Origin: Ophiura sarsii
Taxonomy: Eukaryota > Echinodermata > Ophiuroidea > Amphilepidida > Ophiuridae
Length of the DNA stretch: 64,000 nt
Reading direction: 5' to 3'
Assembly (NCBI GenBank): GCA_035610835.1
Contig: CM069452.1
Span: 30,926,143 to 30,990,142, forward strand
Translations under genes and position numbers: made by a program
Notes under the pieces: model-generated
The model's input: only the letters and a program-made list of their open reading frames with translations
Told to the model about the DNA's origin: nothing
The model's database searches: none
Shown here: piece after piece, positions 36,123 through 47,812 of the stretch
Layout: the number at the start of each line of letters is the position of its first letter
Position numbering within the stretch: position 1 is the stretch's first letter

Positions 36123-36270
36123 TTAATACCGACGCAGCTTAATACCGACGCAGCTTAATACCGACGCAGCTTAATACCGACGCAGCTTAATACCGACGCA
36201 GCTTAATACCGACGCAGCTTAATACAGACGCAGCTTAATACCGACGCAGCTTATAATACCGACGCAGCTT
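36123..36270 (+). repeat. 16-bp tandem repeat, about nine units
   Basis: Unit ttaataccgacgcagc is repeated eight times in register with one base change in unit seven, then once more after a 2-base insertion. The mirrored arm has a single unit at about 50084-50100, so the expansion is specific to this arm. Confidence 0.95.
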
Positions 36271-36651
36271 CTCTGTTATAAGTATACTTGCATTTACTGT
36301 GAAATAGTGTTGTGATTAAAATATAGATAAATCTAACATTCGTATCTGTAGTGATTCTTTAAAATTGCAGCATGTGTTATACTTCATTTGCAAGAGAATC
36401 TCAATATTCATTGTCAGACAACTCTTTTTTCTTCTTAGGGCCTATTCGGCCACCAGTACATCTTTTAATCATTTTGATTCAACTACTCAACTTAAAAATG
36501 TTAAATGTGATTCATTCTGACTCACATACTTTCATGTTGCTTTTAAACAGAGATAAATCCACATTTTGATCAATTTAACGCCCCCCCTCCAAAAACAAAA
36601 AAAATCTTTAGCCTACGAAATGTGATATTATTTTAAAATAAAGTGTATATA

Positions 36652-37078
36652 CAGGGTGTCCCAAAAGTTTCAAAACCATTTTAAAGATTTGTATCCCTCT
36701 CTTTAAAATAAGTCACATTCTTCATTCCATTCATGTGGATTGTGTTAAAAAAATGTTTTCACTATGTTCATAATAATTAAGGATTATATCAATCTGAAAT
36801 TATCATTGTAGACAACTCTTCTCTTCCCTGCCTCTTTCTGTTTGTCTCATTCTTGACTTTATTCAGCTCATTATGACGCTTTTATAGAAAGTGTAGTTTA
36901 ACAATTCGGAAAACTTCCCCCTGTATTTGGGCAAGACAGACAGCTGTTATTGTAAGTTGGGTACCAAAATAATTCTCAAAGTGTTTTCTATCCAAATATA
37001 TATTTATTTTTATACTGCAAATTATTTCACCGGTGATACAAAGTTTTGAAAAGGTTTCGAAACTTCTGGGACACCCTG
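36652..37078. mobile_element. Tc1/mariner-type MITE, CAGGGTGTCCCA ends
   Basis: Inverted ends CAGGGTGTCCCAAAAGTTTC and, with two changes, the same at the right end. TA lies outside both (36650-36651, 37079-37080). 427 bp, no transposase; the 107-codon minus frame (36882-37205) overruns its end and is unrecognised. Confidence 0.85.
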
Positions 37079-37083
37079 TATAT

Positions 37084-37529
37084 AAAGCAATGGAAATACC
37101 CACATGACTTTCCAACCGGGTAGACCACCCGGGATGGACGAAAAATTGCAACTTAGACATTTTCAGGACAATCGCGTACACTTGTTCATAATGTTTACTG
37201 TTCACAATATAAGTTTTACGTTTTAAAAAGGGAGGGGGATTATTTTAACATATAGTCACCCCAGGGTGATCTTTGCTGACATAATAGTTGTTAATTAAGT
37301 TCATTTGTCAACTCTGGGTAATCACAGTCTGCTTAAATATCATATCCCAAAATGGTAATTGAACATAGTCAACCCGGGGTAATTTTTGCAGTCATCTATC
37401 AAGTTCATTTGTCAACGCTGGGTAATCAGTCTGATTATGTGTAGCCATGCATAGGCGACATGCAAACACCTAACACCAAATAGAAATTATTACCGGATGG
37501 AGAGTCATGTGGGTATTGCCATTGCTTAC
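37084..37529. mobile_element. TIR element, AAGCAATGG...CCCACATGACT ends
   Basis: AAGCAATGGAAATACCCACA and its near-inverse at 37505-37529 bound ~445 bp that abut the previous MITE. Within it tcaactctgggtaatcacagtct-type words repeat about every 100 bases. No gene, no clear duplication. Confidence 0.7.
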
Positions 37530-37859
37530 TTTCATATCACTTTATAAAACCTTTTTATGAGTCCCACGCCCCTTTCATTTGTCTTTTTTTACCAGCCCAA
37601 TTGCATGTGTTTACTTGTAGTTTGATTATTTTCTGAGTTGCAGTGTACAATTGATTGTCCTATCAAAGCTCTCTACTTTTAAAAATGTAGGGAAAAAATT
37701 ATGACATATTTTCGGCCAAAAAAGGCTGATTTTACATGATTTGTGAGAAAAAATATCAGCACAAATTAAATTCTAGAAAAATGCATAAAGTGGGTCAGTC
37801 AGGCCCATAAAACAGGGGTTTTTTCTTCTTTTTTCCTCGCCTTTATTCAAAATTTTAAT

Positions 37860-38138
37860 TGGCATATAGTTTGAAGTTATTCATTTTGAATTCCTGATTA
37901 CTTTCATATCACTTTAAACCCTATTTCAACGAGACATTTTGAGATATATCCACATTTTGCTCGATTTTACCCGCAAATTGCGGTTCTTTTGCTTCGATTT
38001 GATCTGATATGAGACATTTTCACACAAAAATAAAGGGTATAATAACTGTTTTTCATTAACATATTAGTTCTAAAAAGCAAACAGGTCAATTCGCAAACAT
38101 TTACTTTAAGAAGTTTTGCTTTCCTTCACATTTAGACG
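37860..38138 (+). repeat. Direct repeat, copy 1 (with 39818-40135)
   Basis: Both copies carry catatagtttgaagt, actttaaaccctatttcaa, gaggcattttgaga-like atatccacat, gattttacccgcaaa and gcaaacaggtc. Copy 2 additionally duplicates gagacattttgagataaatc. The interval between them is mostly one mariner-like insertion. Confidence 0.8.
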
Positions 38139-38173
38139 TTTAACTCTATGAATCCTAAATCTAGTATATTATA

Positions 38174-39719
38174 CAGGGTGAATCAAAAAAATTGTCCACA
38201 ATTTGAAACGGCCATTTGACCTTGATGCATGCATTGAACCATGTAAGTATTGATCTTTATATAAAGCGTTGTTAATCTAGTTTATCCTCACCAAAAATGA
38301 AGGTAATCGACTAAAAAATAAGCAAACTGTGACACGTTTTGTGAACTCTCCGCATTTTTCGCCATTCCAATGGGATTTACACAGTTAAGACATGAATATT
38401 ACTGGAGCATGATGATATGGAGTGAGAGTCTACAAGCAAGGCATTGTTGTGCCTGCAATTTATTACTGTTTCCTGGTATATTAAATGAGCCAAAGGTGGT
38501 AAAACATTGTAGAAATAAATATTATATATACTTCTCAAACTAAAAATACTTGCACAAATAAAATGTTCTGAAGACACTTTGTTTCTTGATAATTGCACTA
38601 AAAAGTCATTCACATTGCCTTTAGGGACCATTCATTATTTATGGTGGAGGGGAGGTTGGGACAAATTCGAGACTCGTATGTCAAAATTACCTAACCCCCC
38701 CTACAGCTGAAACTGAAAATTACATGACCCCCCTACTAAACAATAGATTTTTACACAACCCCCCCCCCCCCTCAAAATCAACTTGTCACATACTTGGGGG
38801 ATGTATTTTTCTTGTGTCCATGGATTCGTTCAGTGGCGTAGCTCAGGGCAGCCGCGTAGCCAGCCCAGCCACTCCGAGGGGGCAAGATCCCCATAGATCC
38901 TCATAACGGTCCCTATTTCAAAGAAACCAGGTCAAAAAACGGCTGATTTAACATGATTTTCCGCCCTTTTCGTCCCCATTTTGCCAATTTTTCCCACTCG
39001 CTACGCTACTGGCTCAGGGGGGGGGGGGGGCAGGGGGGGCAAATGCCCCTCCCTGACGAAAAAAACCCAATTTGAGCCCCCGCCCCCCACCCCCTAAAAA
39101 AAAAAAGGGGTGAGAAAAAAAGGAAATAGGAAAAATTTGAGAAGAAAGATCGAGGTTATTAGCTTCCTTGCAATTTAAAATAGAAATCAATTAATTGTTT
39201 GTTGATAATAAGTGTTTTTTTTTTAATGAAGCCTTCCTTCAAAGACATGTGTGTGCCCTGTCCAACATGTTGCGAACAGCTCATCTAACCATTCCCCTGT
39301 AGCTTGTCAATTGCTTCCACTTCTTGAAGACTTCTTGCCTTCTTGGTCTGTAACAGGTGATGCTTGTATTCAAATTTGTCTTTTCATTTGACAACTCAGT
39401 ATCAGACTATTAATTACTTATCCCGGAGTGAAAGAATGATTTTTCAGGAACATTTTGACAATTAATGTGATGATAATGACCATTTTAGCAAAACCAATTT
39501 TACTGTGTGTAAACCCCATTGGAATGGCGAACAAACGCGGTCAGTTTACGAAATTTGCCACAATTTGCTTATTTTTCGATCGATTATTTTCATTTTTTTG
39601 GAGGATAAACTAGATTAATAACGCTTTATACAGACAACAACAATTTCATGGTTCAATGCACGCATTAAGGTCAAATGGCCGTTTCAAATCGTGCATAATT
39701 TTTTTTTGGATTCACCCTG
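38174..39719. mobile_element. Mariner-like element with ~210-bp inverted ends
   Basis: TA-flanked (38172-38173, 39720-39721), with ends CAGGGTGAATC. The inverted arms stay alignable for about 210 bases, through gaaacggccatttgacctt, taatctagtttatcctc and ttcgccattccaatgggg. The mirrored right arm reads ctagtatgacaatcaggctg across the equivalent point, an empty site. The interior hosts at least two further fragments (38624-38831 and a G-rich block near 39018). No transposase frame. Confidence 0.88.
38624..38831 (+). mobile_element. GGGACC element, copy 3, truncated
   Basis: Starts GGGACCATTCATTATTTATG like the complete copies and follows copy 2 through caacttgtcacatact. It stops at 38832 where CAGTGGCGTAGCTCAGG, a hAT-like end, begins. 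I found no clear right end for that hAT-like piece; a related word occurs at about 39000-39016. Confidence 0.7.
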
Positions 39720-39817
39720 TATACAAATTCAGGCTGAAATACAGCTACATGTAGGTTTACTAGTTGTTTTTTATTATTTGGACTCAAATGCTCATTATTT
39801 CAACATTTTAACTTGCA

Positions 39818-40135
39818 TATAGTTTGAAGTGATTCATGTTGACTACTTTCAAATCACTTTAAACCCTATTTCAATGAGACATTTTGAGATAAATCCACAT
39901 GTTGCTCGATTTTACCCGCAAAATGGGGTTCTTTGCTTCGATTTGATCTGATATGAGACATTTTCACACAAAAATGAGACATTTTGAGATAAATCCACAT
40001 GTTGCACAAAAATTATACCCTTCATACAAAAATGAAGGGTATAATACATATTTTTCATTTACATAATAGTTCTAAAAAGCAAACAGGTCCATTCGCAAAC
40101 ATTTGCTTTAAGAAGTTTTGCTCTCCTTCACATTT
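39818..40135 (+). repeat. Direct repeat, copy 2 (with 37860-38138)
   Basis: See the matching words in copy 1. It has an internal duplication of the gagacattttgagataaatc segment and ends just before another GGGACCGTTCATTATT end at 40138, whose element I could follow only to about 40300. Confidence 0.75.
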
Positions 40136-40556
40136 TAGGGACCGTTCATTATTTCTACCGACCGGAGGGTAGCTGGAAGAAAGCAACAACCAAAAAAAAC
40201 CACATGACCCCCCTTCCCTAGATACTAAAAAAGTTATGACCCCACCTCTGGAATGTAGAAAAAAGGTTATGACCCCCTCCTTTTTTACACACACATAGGC
40301 CTACAAATACAATAAGCATACACAATTGAAGGTGTGGGTGCAATAACTTAGCACTTTATTGCACCCACCCTTCAATTATGATTTTTTGAGAATACTGTAC
40401 TGTTCTAAAAAATATACACACACCCCCGTACAACAATTATATTATTTTACACACTAGTAATTTTTGTTGAGTAAAGTGTATAATTTAAGACAGTCTATAT
40501 AAGTGTGGGCATGCTGTCAGCATGGTCAGCATGGGCATGTTCTCAGCGTGGGCATG

Positions 40557-40804
40557 CAGTGGTGTAGCTAGGTTTTTCATATTGGTGGGGCGAAAATGAA
40601 AAATTAACCGACAATGCTTTACCAACTAAAAAATAGCTTGCGAAAAATTTACTATTTTACACCATATTTTCCCCAAAAGCCATATTTGTACTTTTATCCG
40701 TCATAATTTCATGATTTCCCTTGATAAATGAACCCACAGAGCCAATCTCAACCGTCACGCCAAAAATGTTGGTGGGGCGATCGCCCCCTCTGGCTACGCC
40801 ACTG
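40557..40804. mobile_element. hAT MITE with 8-bp target duplication
   Basis: Ends CAGTGGTGTAGCTAGG and, inverted, CAGTGGCGTAGCCAGAGG. TGGGCATG lies exactly outside both ends (40549-40556, 40805-40812). A ttggtggggcga word occurs near both ends. It sits in a small array of gcatgggcatg-type words. The 80-codon minus frame is not a gene. Confidence 0.92.
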
Positions 40805-41084
40805 TGGGCATGCTGTAGCGTGGGCATGATGTCTTGTTGTTGAGTTCCAAGAGAGCAAAAGTCTACTGCAAGCAGATGCCTAAAAGATCTGCAACACATT
40901 CCTATATCATAGTGTCAGTTTTCAGAATTTTATCTTTAACCCTAATTACCCTACTACCATGATGTACCATAATATACGACATTGTTTGTTCGTATCAACC
41001 GACGTGGAAGATTTTCGCTGAAAAAAGCCTACACTCGTGGTGTACTGGAAATTCCCAATTCATGTGTGCCGGTGGTCCTTTGAA

Positions 41085-42140
41085 ATCATTGAAAAAATTA
41101 AGATAATTAATAACCCACAATTTTGATGGGTTTACACTAGAATCATAATTGAGTGAGATCACAGACACTTTTCGGTAATTTTGATCAAAATGCACATTTC
41201 AAAGTTTTAACAAGAATATTTCTTTGAAATGATTCATTTGGACTCACCGATGACTTTGACATCACTTATAACCAATTGCAATAAAAAATTGAGATAATTT
41301 TAATTATCAATCCTCAATTTTGATGGGTTTACACTAGAATCCTAATCGAGTGAGATCACAGACACTTTTCGGTAATTTTGATCAAAATGCACATTTCAAA
41401 ATTTTAACAAGAATATTTCTTTGAAATGATTCATTTGGACTCACCGATGACTTTGATATCACTTATAACCGATTGCAACAACAAAAAATGAGATAAATCC
41501 ACAATTTTGATGGATTTACACTAGAATCCTAATCGAGTGAGCCTGATCACGGACACTTTTCAGTAATTTTGATCAAAATGCACATTTCAAAATTTTAACA
41601 AGAATATTTCTTTTTCATTTGGACTCACCGATGACTTTGATATCACTTTATATAACCAATTGCAACAACAAATTGAGATAATTAATAATCCACAATTTTG
41701 ATGGGTTTACACTAGAATCCTAATCGAGTGAGATCACGGACACTTTTCGGTAATTTTGACCAAAATGCACATTTCAAAATTTTAACAAGAATATTTCTTT
41801 GAAATTATTCATTTGGACTCAACGATGACTTTGATATCACTGATAACCAAAATTGCAACAAAAAATTGAGATAATTAATAACCCACAATTTTGATGGGTT
41901 TACACTAGAATCCTAATTGAGTGAGATCACGGACACTTTTCGGTAATTTTGATCAAAATGCACATTTCAAAATTTTAACAAGAATTGTTTGAAATGATTC
42001 ATTTGGACTCACCGATGACTTTGATATCATTTATAACCAATTGCAACAAAAAATTGAGATAAATCCACAATTTTGATGGGTATAACACTAGAATCCTGTG
42101 ACACTTTTTGGTAATTTTGATCAAAATTCACATTACAAAA
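41085..42140 (+). repeat. ~190-bp satellite, 5-6 units
   Basis: acactagaatc recurs at about 41147, 41331, 41517, 41709, 41904 and 42086. Each unit also has cacttttcggtaattttgat, caaaatgcacatttcaaa, tttggactcaccgatgac and ataaccaattgcaac. Unit lengths vary by small indels of 2-12 bases. No frame stays open through it. Confidence 0.93.
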
Positions 42141-42444
42141 TGGGGTGGGGGGAGGTCAGTGAACATACCAAGCGTGTATGCAACAGTGTCCAAAAAAACA
42201 TCGAAAAGGTCCAGATTTGCCACATGACATCGTCGACGTCATTCTTAAAAAGGGGTACTTCAGGGGCATTCGCGCTTTACAGGTAGGGGTACTAATAGTT
42301 GTATGTGTGCCTTTTCAATAAACGTGCATATATCTGTATTAACGTCACATGATAATATGAATTAAGATTATTTTGAGCATTACTATATTACGCCATTTAG
42401 TGGTTCATTATTGAGTGTTAGTAACACTGTTTAGGGTAGAGTTT

Positions 42445-43040
42445 GTACATGTATATGGCAGGCCCAATGTCCAGTAACTCGAAAAACCAAGTTTTTCGCC
42501 GAAAAACTTGGTTTATCGATTGAAAATCCAAGTTTTTCAAATGAAAAACCAAGTTTTTCTCGAAAAACTTGGTTTATCAATTGAAAAACCAAGTTTTTCG
42601 AATTATTGGACATTAGGCGTCGAAAAACTTGATAAACCAAGTTTTTCGATTTATTTTACATTCCGCATTGAAAATCCAAGTTTTTCGATCGAAAAACTTG
42701 GTTTTTCAAAATGATAAACCAAGTTTTTCGAATTATTGGACATTAGGCGTCGAAAAACTTGGATTTTCAATTGATAAACCAAGTTTATTTTACAAAGTTT
42801 TTCAAGTGAAAATCCAAGTTTTTCGATCGAAAAACTTGGTTTTCAAAATGATAAACCAAGTTTTTGAATTAATGGACATTAGGCGTCGAAAAACTTGGTT
42901 TTTCAATTGATAATCCAAGTTTTTCGAGAAAAACTTGGATTTTCAATCGATAAACCAAGTTTTTCAATCGATAAACCAAGTTTTTCGGCGAAAAACTTGG
43001 TTTTTCGAGTTACTGGACATTGGGCCTGCCATACATGTAT
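42445..43040. repeat. Palindromic element built from AAGTTTTTC/GAAAAACTT words
   Basis: Outer arms tatggcaggcccaatgtcca and its inverse enclose ~590 bases made almost wholly of CAAGTTTTTCGAAAAACTTG-like inverted words. I count about a dozen AAGTTTTTC and nine GAAAAACTT. A spacer, attggacattaggcgtcg, occurs three times. Centre near 42743. Open frames exist on both strands only because the repeat has few stops. Confidence 0.93.
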
Positions 43041-43473
43041 GTGTTACGCCATTTAGGGGTATCAAAATAGTGTTCTGGTTTACGCCATTTATAGGGTCCA
43101 TTTCAGAGGTGCTTGGCCGCTCATATGAATCTACATGTAGTTCACTTCAAACTACTAAAATTGTATAGAATATTTGCGAATGGACCGATCTGTGCAGATT
43201 ATGGTGACTTTTCGGGAAAAAACAATACTGACCTTACTTGACAGGTCTGTACATTTGAGTCAAAATTATAAAAAAATCCTACAATCTTGGAGAAAAGAAA
43301 TTGGAACACTTAACACATTTTGAACATCATTATGCAGATTTTTTCTGATCTTTATTAAAATGATGTTTATTTTGTTAAGAGCGAAATAGGACATTTTATA
43401 GACAACAATTCTTCCTTCCCCACACCCCATCGATCAATGTCGGGACAACTTGAACAGCTGCTGAAGACATTAA
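43041..43473. other. Spacer without recognised gene
   Basis: The word tacgccattta recurs near 42389, 43047 and 43081. Nothing else recognised. Confidence 0.4.
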
Positions 43474-43962
43474 AGGGGAACTAAGAGATCCTTCACGTAG
43501 GAAGCCCTCAATTTTTCAGAGTTAGGTTTTTCGAATTATACGTCATGCTTATATACGTACTAACTACCCAAAATTATAGAGCTTAATTCGCAGTATTTCA
43601 TGTGAAATTCATAGATTTGATAGCGTTTTGAGTTTCGTTGTAATCAGAAACTCCCCAAATTCATCTAAAAGGCCACAGATGGCTTCTTATTTATTTGTTT
43701 CATGTTTATTCAAAATAACCTTGAATACCACCCATGGCTTGTTGCGTGATCCATAGTCATGATCTCCCTGATTCAATTGGTGGTGATTTTGAACCAAAAT
43801 ACACACACAAAAAGTGAAACTCGGAAATGCTGATACAATGACTTTATTTTTTATTTTTACTGAATTTTTTTGAAGAAATCTTACATGAGAGGGTTTCTAT
43901 TGCATATCTAAACAAGGTGAAAATATTGAATTTCATTTTTTGAGAAATCTCTTTGTACACCT
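43474..43962. mobile_element. TTAA-flanked MITE, family 4
   Basis: TTAA at 43470-43473 and 43963-43966. Ends AGGGGAACTAAGAGAT and, inverted, AGGTGTACAAAGAGAT share spacing and most bases. 489 bp, no gene. It shares its right-hand TTAA with the family 1 fragment that follows. Confidence 0.7.
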
Positions 43963-43966
43963 TTAA

Positions 43967-44208
43967 AGTGACACTAAGAGAAGTGTTGGAGTCTGCCCCC
44001 TCAATTATGATAACAACTGGGATTGGTATATTTTTACAATTGTATATAGGTACATGTATAAATTTACACCTAGTAAAGGATTAAGAAAAATCAGCTCTCT
44101 TTGTACAACAAAACGTTGATTCAAAAATGCTGATCTCACCAAGATCAGCCTTTAACAGTCAGACAGTGTCCCCAGCACGCGTGATAGTAACGCGAACCAT
44201 ATTTGTGA
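43967..44208 (-). mobile_element. TTAA-MITE family 1, fragment, minus strand
   Basis: AGTGACACTAAGAG follows TTAA and corresponds to the right end of the complete copy. Matching words include cctcaattatgataa, aaacgttgattcaaaaatgc and taacgcgaaccatatttg. It breaks off before the other terminus. Confidence 0.8.
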
Positions 44209-44399
44209 CCATCCAGCACAAAGGGGTTGTAAAGTTGGCATAGCATGTATATACTGAGATATGGCTCAATACAATAAACATTTCAATAAACAATAGGAAA
44301 CCAAGGAATTCTCAATGGATATATTGATGTACTGCCTATTTAACATGCAATATCTGAATATGGACATGTAATACATTGGGCTATTCCATTTATTAATGG

Positions 44400-44795
44400 T
44401 ACACCCCCTATAGAAGGCATGGGAATCCCAAAATATTTGACACTTTTTGAGCGTGGGAATTCCCACCAAAAAAAATCCATATTCCTCTCGAAGGTATAGA
44501 AGGCATGGGAATTCCCAAAAAATCATCACATTTTGGCCGTGGGAATTCCCAAAAAAAGGCCATGTTCCTCTGAAGGTATAGAAGGCATGGGAATTCCCAA
44601 AAAATCATCACATTTTGGCCGTGGGAATTCCAACAACAAAAAATCCATATTCCTCTCGAAGGTATAGAAGGCATGGGATTCATTACATTTTGGCCGTGGG
44701 AATTCCAAAGCAAAATGTCCATGTCCCTGGAGGTATAGAAGGCATGGGAATTCCCAAAAAAATCATCAATTTTTTACCGTGGGAATTCCCAAGAA
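44400..44795 (+). repeat. Tandem array of GGGAATTCCC palindromes
   Basis: About five units of 70-87 bp, each with agaaggcatgggaattccc, a short A-rich gap with tcatca, then ttggccgtgggaattcc. I count about six intact GGGAATTCCC palindromes plus three close variants. Units also share ccatattcctctcgaaggta. Peptide repeats in all frames simply reflect the units. Confidence 0.92.
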
Positions 44796-45470
44796 AATAA
44801 TTAGTTTTAGTAAGAACATAAATTTCAAAAAAGTGCATTCTAGAACCCAAATGTTTCAAACAAATGGGCTTTGGAACAAAAATGTTCGCGATTCTTGAAT
44901 TTTCAATAAAATTGGGACCCGTAAGAGGCTCAAAAGCCGGGGGTGGGTACTCACGTATGTAAGGCATACGAGGACGTGCCGCTTCAGTGGGTCGTTTTTT
45001 ATGAGACATCCATAGCCATGGGTAGGCTTTTCAACTGAAAAATCTTTAGACATGGGTCCTGTTTTTCTATTTTCGCGAAAATTTGCCAAAATTAGGTCTA
45101 TTTCCGCGAAAATTTGGTCTAAAATGAAGCAAAACCCCTAAAAATCACCCTTAGAAATGGGTAGGGGTATTGAAGCTCGGCAGCGGCACACCCCAACCAA
45201 ACCAAATCTGAGTACCCCCCCCCCCCCCCCGGCTCAAAAGGGGTGAAAAGGGGTGTTCATCTTCAGCGGCACATACCTATAGCCTACCCCTTTCCAATGT
45301 CTGGGCTCACGGGCACAAAGGGCTATTTTCGGTTGGGGGGGGGGGGGGCATTGTTTTCAGTGTTAAATTTTAAGTATAAATGCAAAATCTTATAGAATTT
45401 TGATATTCCGTTTTGGAAATGTGGTCATTTGAAACAACGTATCGCCATAGTGTACATTTGTATTGTTCGC
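44796..45470. other. Spacer with C and G tracts
   Basis: C run near 45217-45230 and G run near 45337-45348. No reliable frame or terminal repeats. Confidence 0.45.
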
Positions 45471-46035
45471 GTGTTTTTTAAACTATCTCCATGCATGCCG
45501 CGTGCAAAATGTGCACATGAAGTGCTATCTTCAGTAGATAGCATGCTACGGTGTATTGGTAAGTTTTGTGTTTTTATACTGTATAAAGTAATTGAAACTT
45601 TTCAAAAAATGAACAATATAAGAATATAAACCCATTTTGCTTAAAGGATCAGCATTTTAAGTGTTAAATTACTCTGTCGACATAATGCAATTCACCCAAA
45701 TCTAGTAGGCCTAAATGTCGATATCCGCGAACGCGCGAGCGTCCGTCACCCTTTGAGTTGTCAAACGGTGTTGCGAACATCATCTGACAGAAATTTGATT
45801 TTGTTGCAGTACCAACTACCATGATGATAATTCAGGTTGAAAATTAAAAAGTTAAAGACACTTTTTATCTAATAGACCTCTATACCATGTTTTGAGTCGG
45901 AAGCTTGTGCTTGTGACCCCCCCCCCCCCCCCCCCCCCAACCCCCAACCCGTATTTCAAATAATGCAACATTTTCCTATTAAAAGGCGGGTTTGTACTAC
46001 AAAAATATGAATATTACAGTTTTAGTGATACCAAA
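45471..46035 (+). repeat. 565-bp direct repeat, copy 1
   Basis: Nearly identical to 48491-49063. Shared words include ccatgcatgccgcgtgcaaa, ctgtcgacataatgcaattc, gcgaacgcgcgagcgtccgt and ccatgttttgagtcggaagc before a long poly-C. Spacer ~2.45 kb. CpG-rich core in both. Confidence 0.93.
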
Positions 46036-46102
46036 CTAACACTGATGTTTTAAGCAAAAAGAAGTTGAATGTATTAAATTTCCCTACATCCAACTTCTTT
46101 TA

Positions 46103-46480
46103 TACCGACGAAGAGCATAGCTCTTGTTCACCAGCTTCGCCTCCATACCACTCTATGGCTACCGTGTCCATAGGATTTTTAAAACAATTTCTGCATACTG
46201 TATATTCTTTCCTATATTTTTGGAGGGGGAAGCAGGCCCGTAGCCATGGAATTTTATTTCTCCTAGCATTTTAGGCCTAAAATAGTATAACAAGTGATGA
46301 CTTGGAGTGTGATCGCGTGGGGATACCGACGAAGAGCATAGCTCTGGTTCACCAGCTTCGCCTCCATACATGCCATACCATATAGGGCGACTTATTCCAT
46401 AGGAATTTGTTGAACAATTCTGCATACAATATATTATTTCCTATATTTTTGGAGGGGGAAGCAGGCCCGTAACCAGGTTT
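46103..46480 (+). repeat. Tandem duplication, ~219-bp period
   Basis: ataccgacgaagagcatagc through ggaagcaggcccgta occurs twice, with small indels in between. The start gaccgacg-like words end at cctccatac in both. No gene. Confidence 0.85.
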
Positions 46481-46690
46481 CTGAAAGGGTGCCGTTTGAA
46501 AGAAGACGGACCTTTTGAAATATTTCGGCTCGATTTGCTCGCCGACTCACCGTGAAAGACCAAAAAGGTAAACCCCTATTTCTTTTAGTGACACTTTCAA
46601 AAAACTGAAGGTTAGGGGGGGGGGGGGGGGAGGGGGGAAGGTAAGGGGGAGGTGGGGCTCGTAATACCCAAGCGCACCGAAGTCACTGTA

Positions 46691-47481
46691 GGGGAAGGTG
46701 GGGTAATGACGGACGCGGGGTAATCGCGGACAGGGCTGTATCTAAAGGCAGGTGAAAGAAGGTGGTATTTTGCCACCCTATGATGTTAGGTGCCTCTCCA
46801 TTGAAATCACACAAAACCTAAATGGGATGGTTGTCTCGCAAATTCTCGCGAGAATTACAAAAATCACTTTTTGGGCAAGTTGATATTTTGGTGCATTACT
46901 TTCTCTTTGAAACTGGTATTTCTACATCAAGGAAAACAAAGTCTTATTATTTTTTAATTTAATGTATGATACCTTCTGATAAAAAAATAAATGAATTCGG
47001 AGTCACAATGATGAGCATAACAATAAGAGAGGATGTGCCCATACATTGTACATGGATTGGGGTAATCCCGGACATGTACCGTTTCCATGGTAACCAATAT
47101 GGGCGTGGTCAATTTAACATCAAAAATCGGTAATAGTTGTTGACCATATAAATATGTGACATTGTTCTTTGATTTCTGCTACACTTTTAAAAAGGGTATT
47201 TTTTAACTCCCATTGAAATACTGTATTCCAACAAAAAGAGGGCTGCCATTGAAAAATACGGTCCGGGATTACCCCCAGAGTGTGGGGTAATGCCGGACGA
47301 CGCCATTTTTTTTTATTGCGTCGGAGCTTCGAATTTCAAAATGATGAGTTGATAAAAAACTTGATAAAAGGTAGAACCATCACAGTGCTTTGTGTTTACA
47401 TGATTTTTATTGTTATATGACGTATTATATGTGTGTTATACCTCTCTGACAAAATGTGTCCGCCATTACCCCACCTTCCCC
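46691..47481. mobile_element. TA-flanked MITE with internal ggggtaat...ggac repeats
   Basis: Ends GGGGAAGGTGGGGTAATG are inverted, with TA outside (46689-46690, 47482-47483). The motif ggggtaat followed by three bases and ggac occurs at both termini and again several times inside on both strands. 791 bp, no transposase. Confidence 0.85.
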
Positions 47482-47812
47482 TACCTGTCCCAAAGCGCAT
47501 GTAGTCATGGGAGCGTGGCAACTAAATTCACTCTCCATAGGCTTTACACACAAAATGTCGGCCACGGCTTTATTTCAAAAACCGTGATGATCAATTTTTA
47601 TCAAATTTTGCAATCGTATGCCATCAACGCCTTTTTATAACATCTGAATATCAAGGCAAGTTTGCCGATTACATTTTCACGTAAATGCCGCTGAATCGGG
47701 ACGTATTCATTTCACCACCTAATTTTCAGTCCTCAGGCTGGGATGCACAGTGGCGATAAATCGGTGGATAAAATTATAATAAAAATGATATACTTGGAAT
47801 CTTATAGGTTAA

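Larger units (their letters stand above)
26440..39755 (+). repeat. Left arm of the interrupted inverted duplication
   Basis: Blocks in this interval are collinear, in reverse order and complement, with 49690-55160. Matches I could follow: 26440-26767 with 54742-55160; 29138-29610 with 53055-54150; 30945-31450 with 52660-53065; 34320-34520 with 51640-51830; 36050-36140 with 50080-50215; 36330-36560 with 49760-50020; 38080-38172 with 49725-49800; 39720-39755 with 49690-49725. The left arm is more than twice as long because it has gained many transposons. Block edges are approximate. Confidence 0.85.

Noticed and set aside
36123..36270. 16-bp repeats as a CRISPR array
   Set aside because: Units are directly adjacent without unique spacers and the context is eukaryotic.
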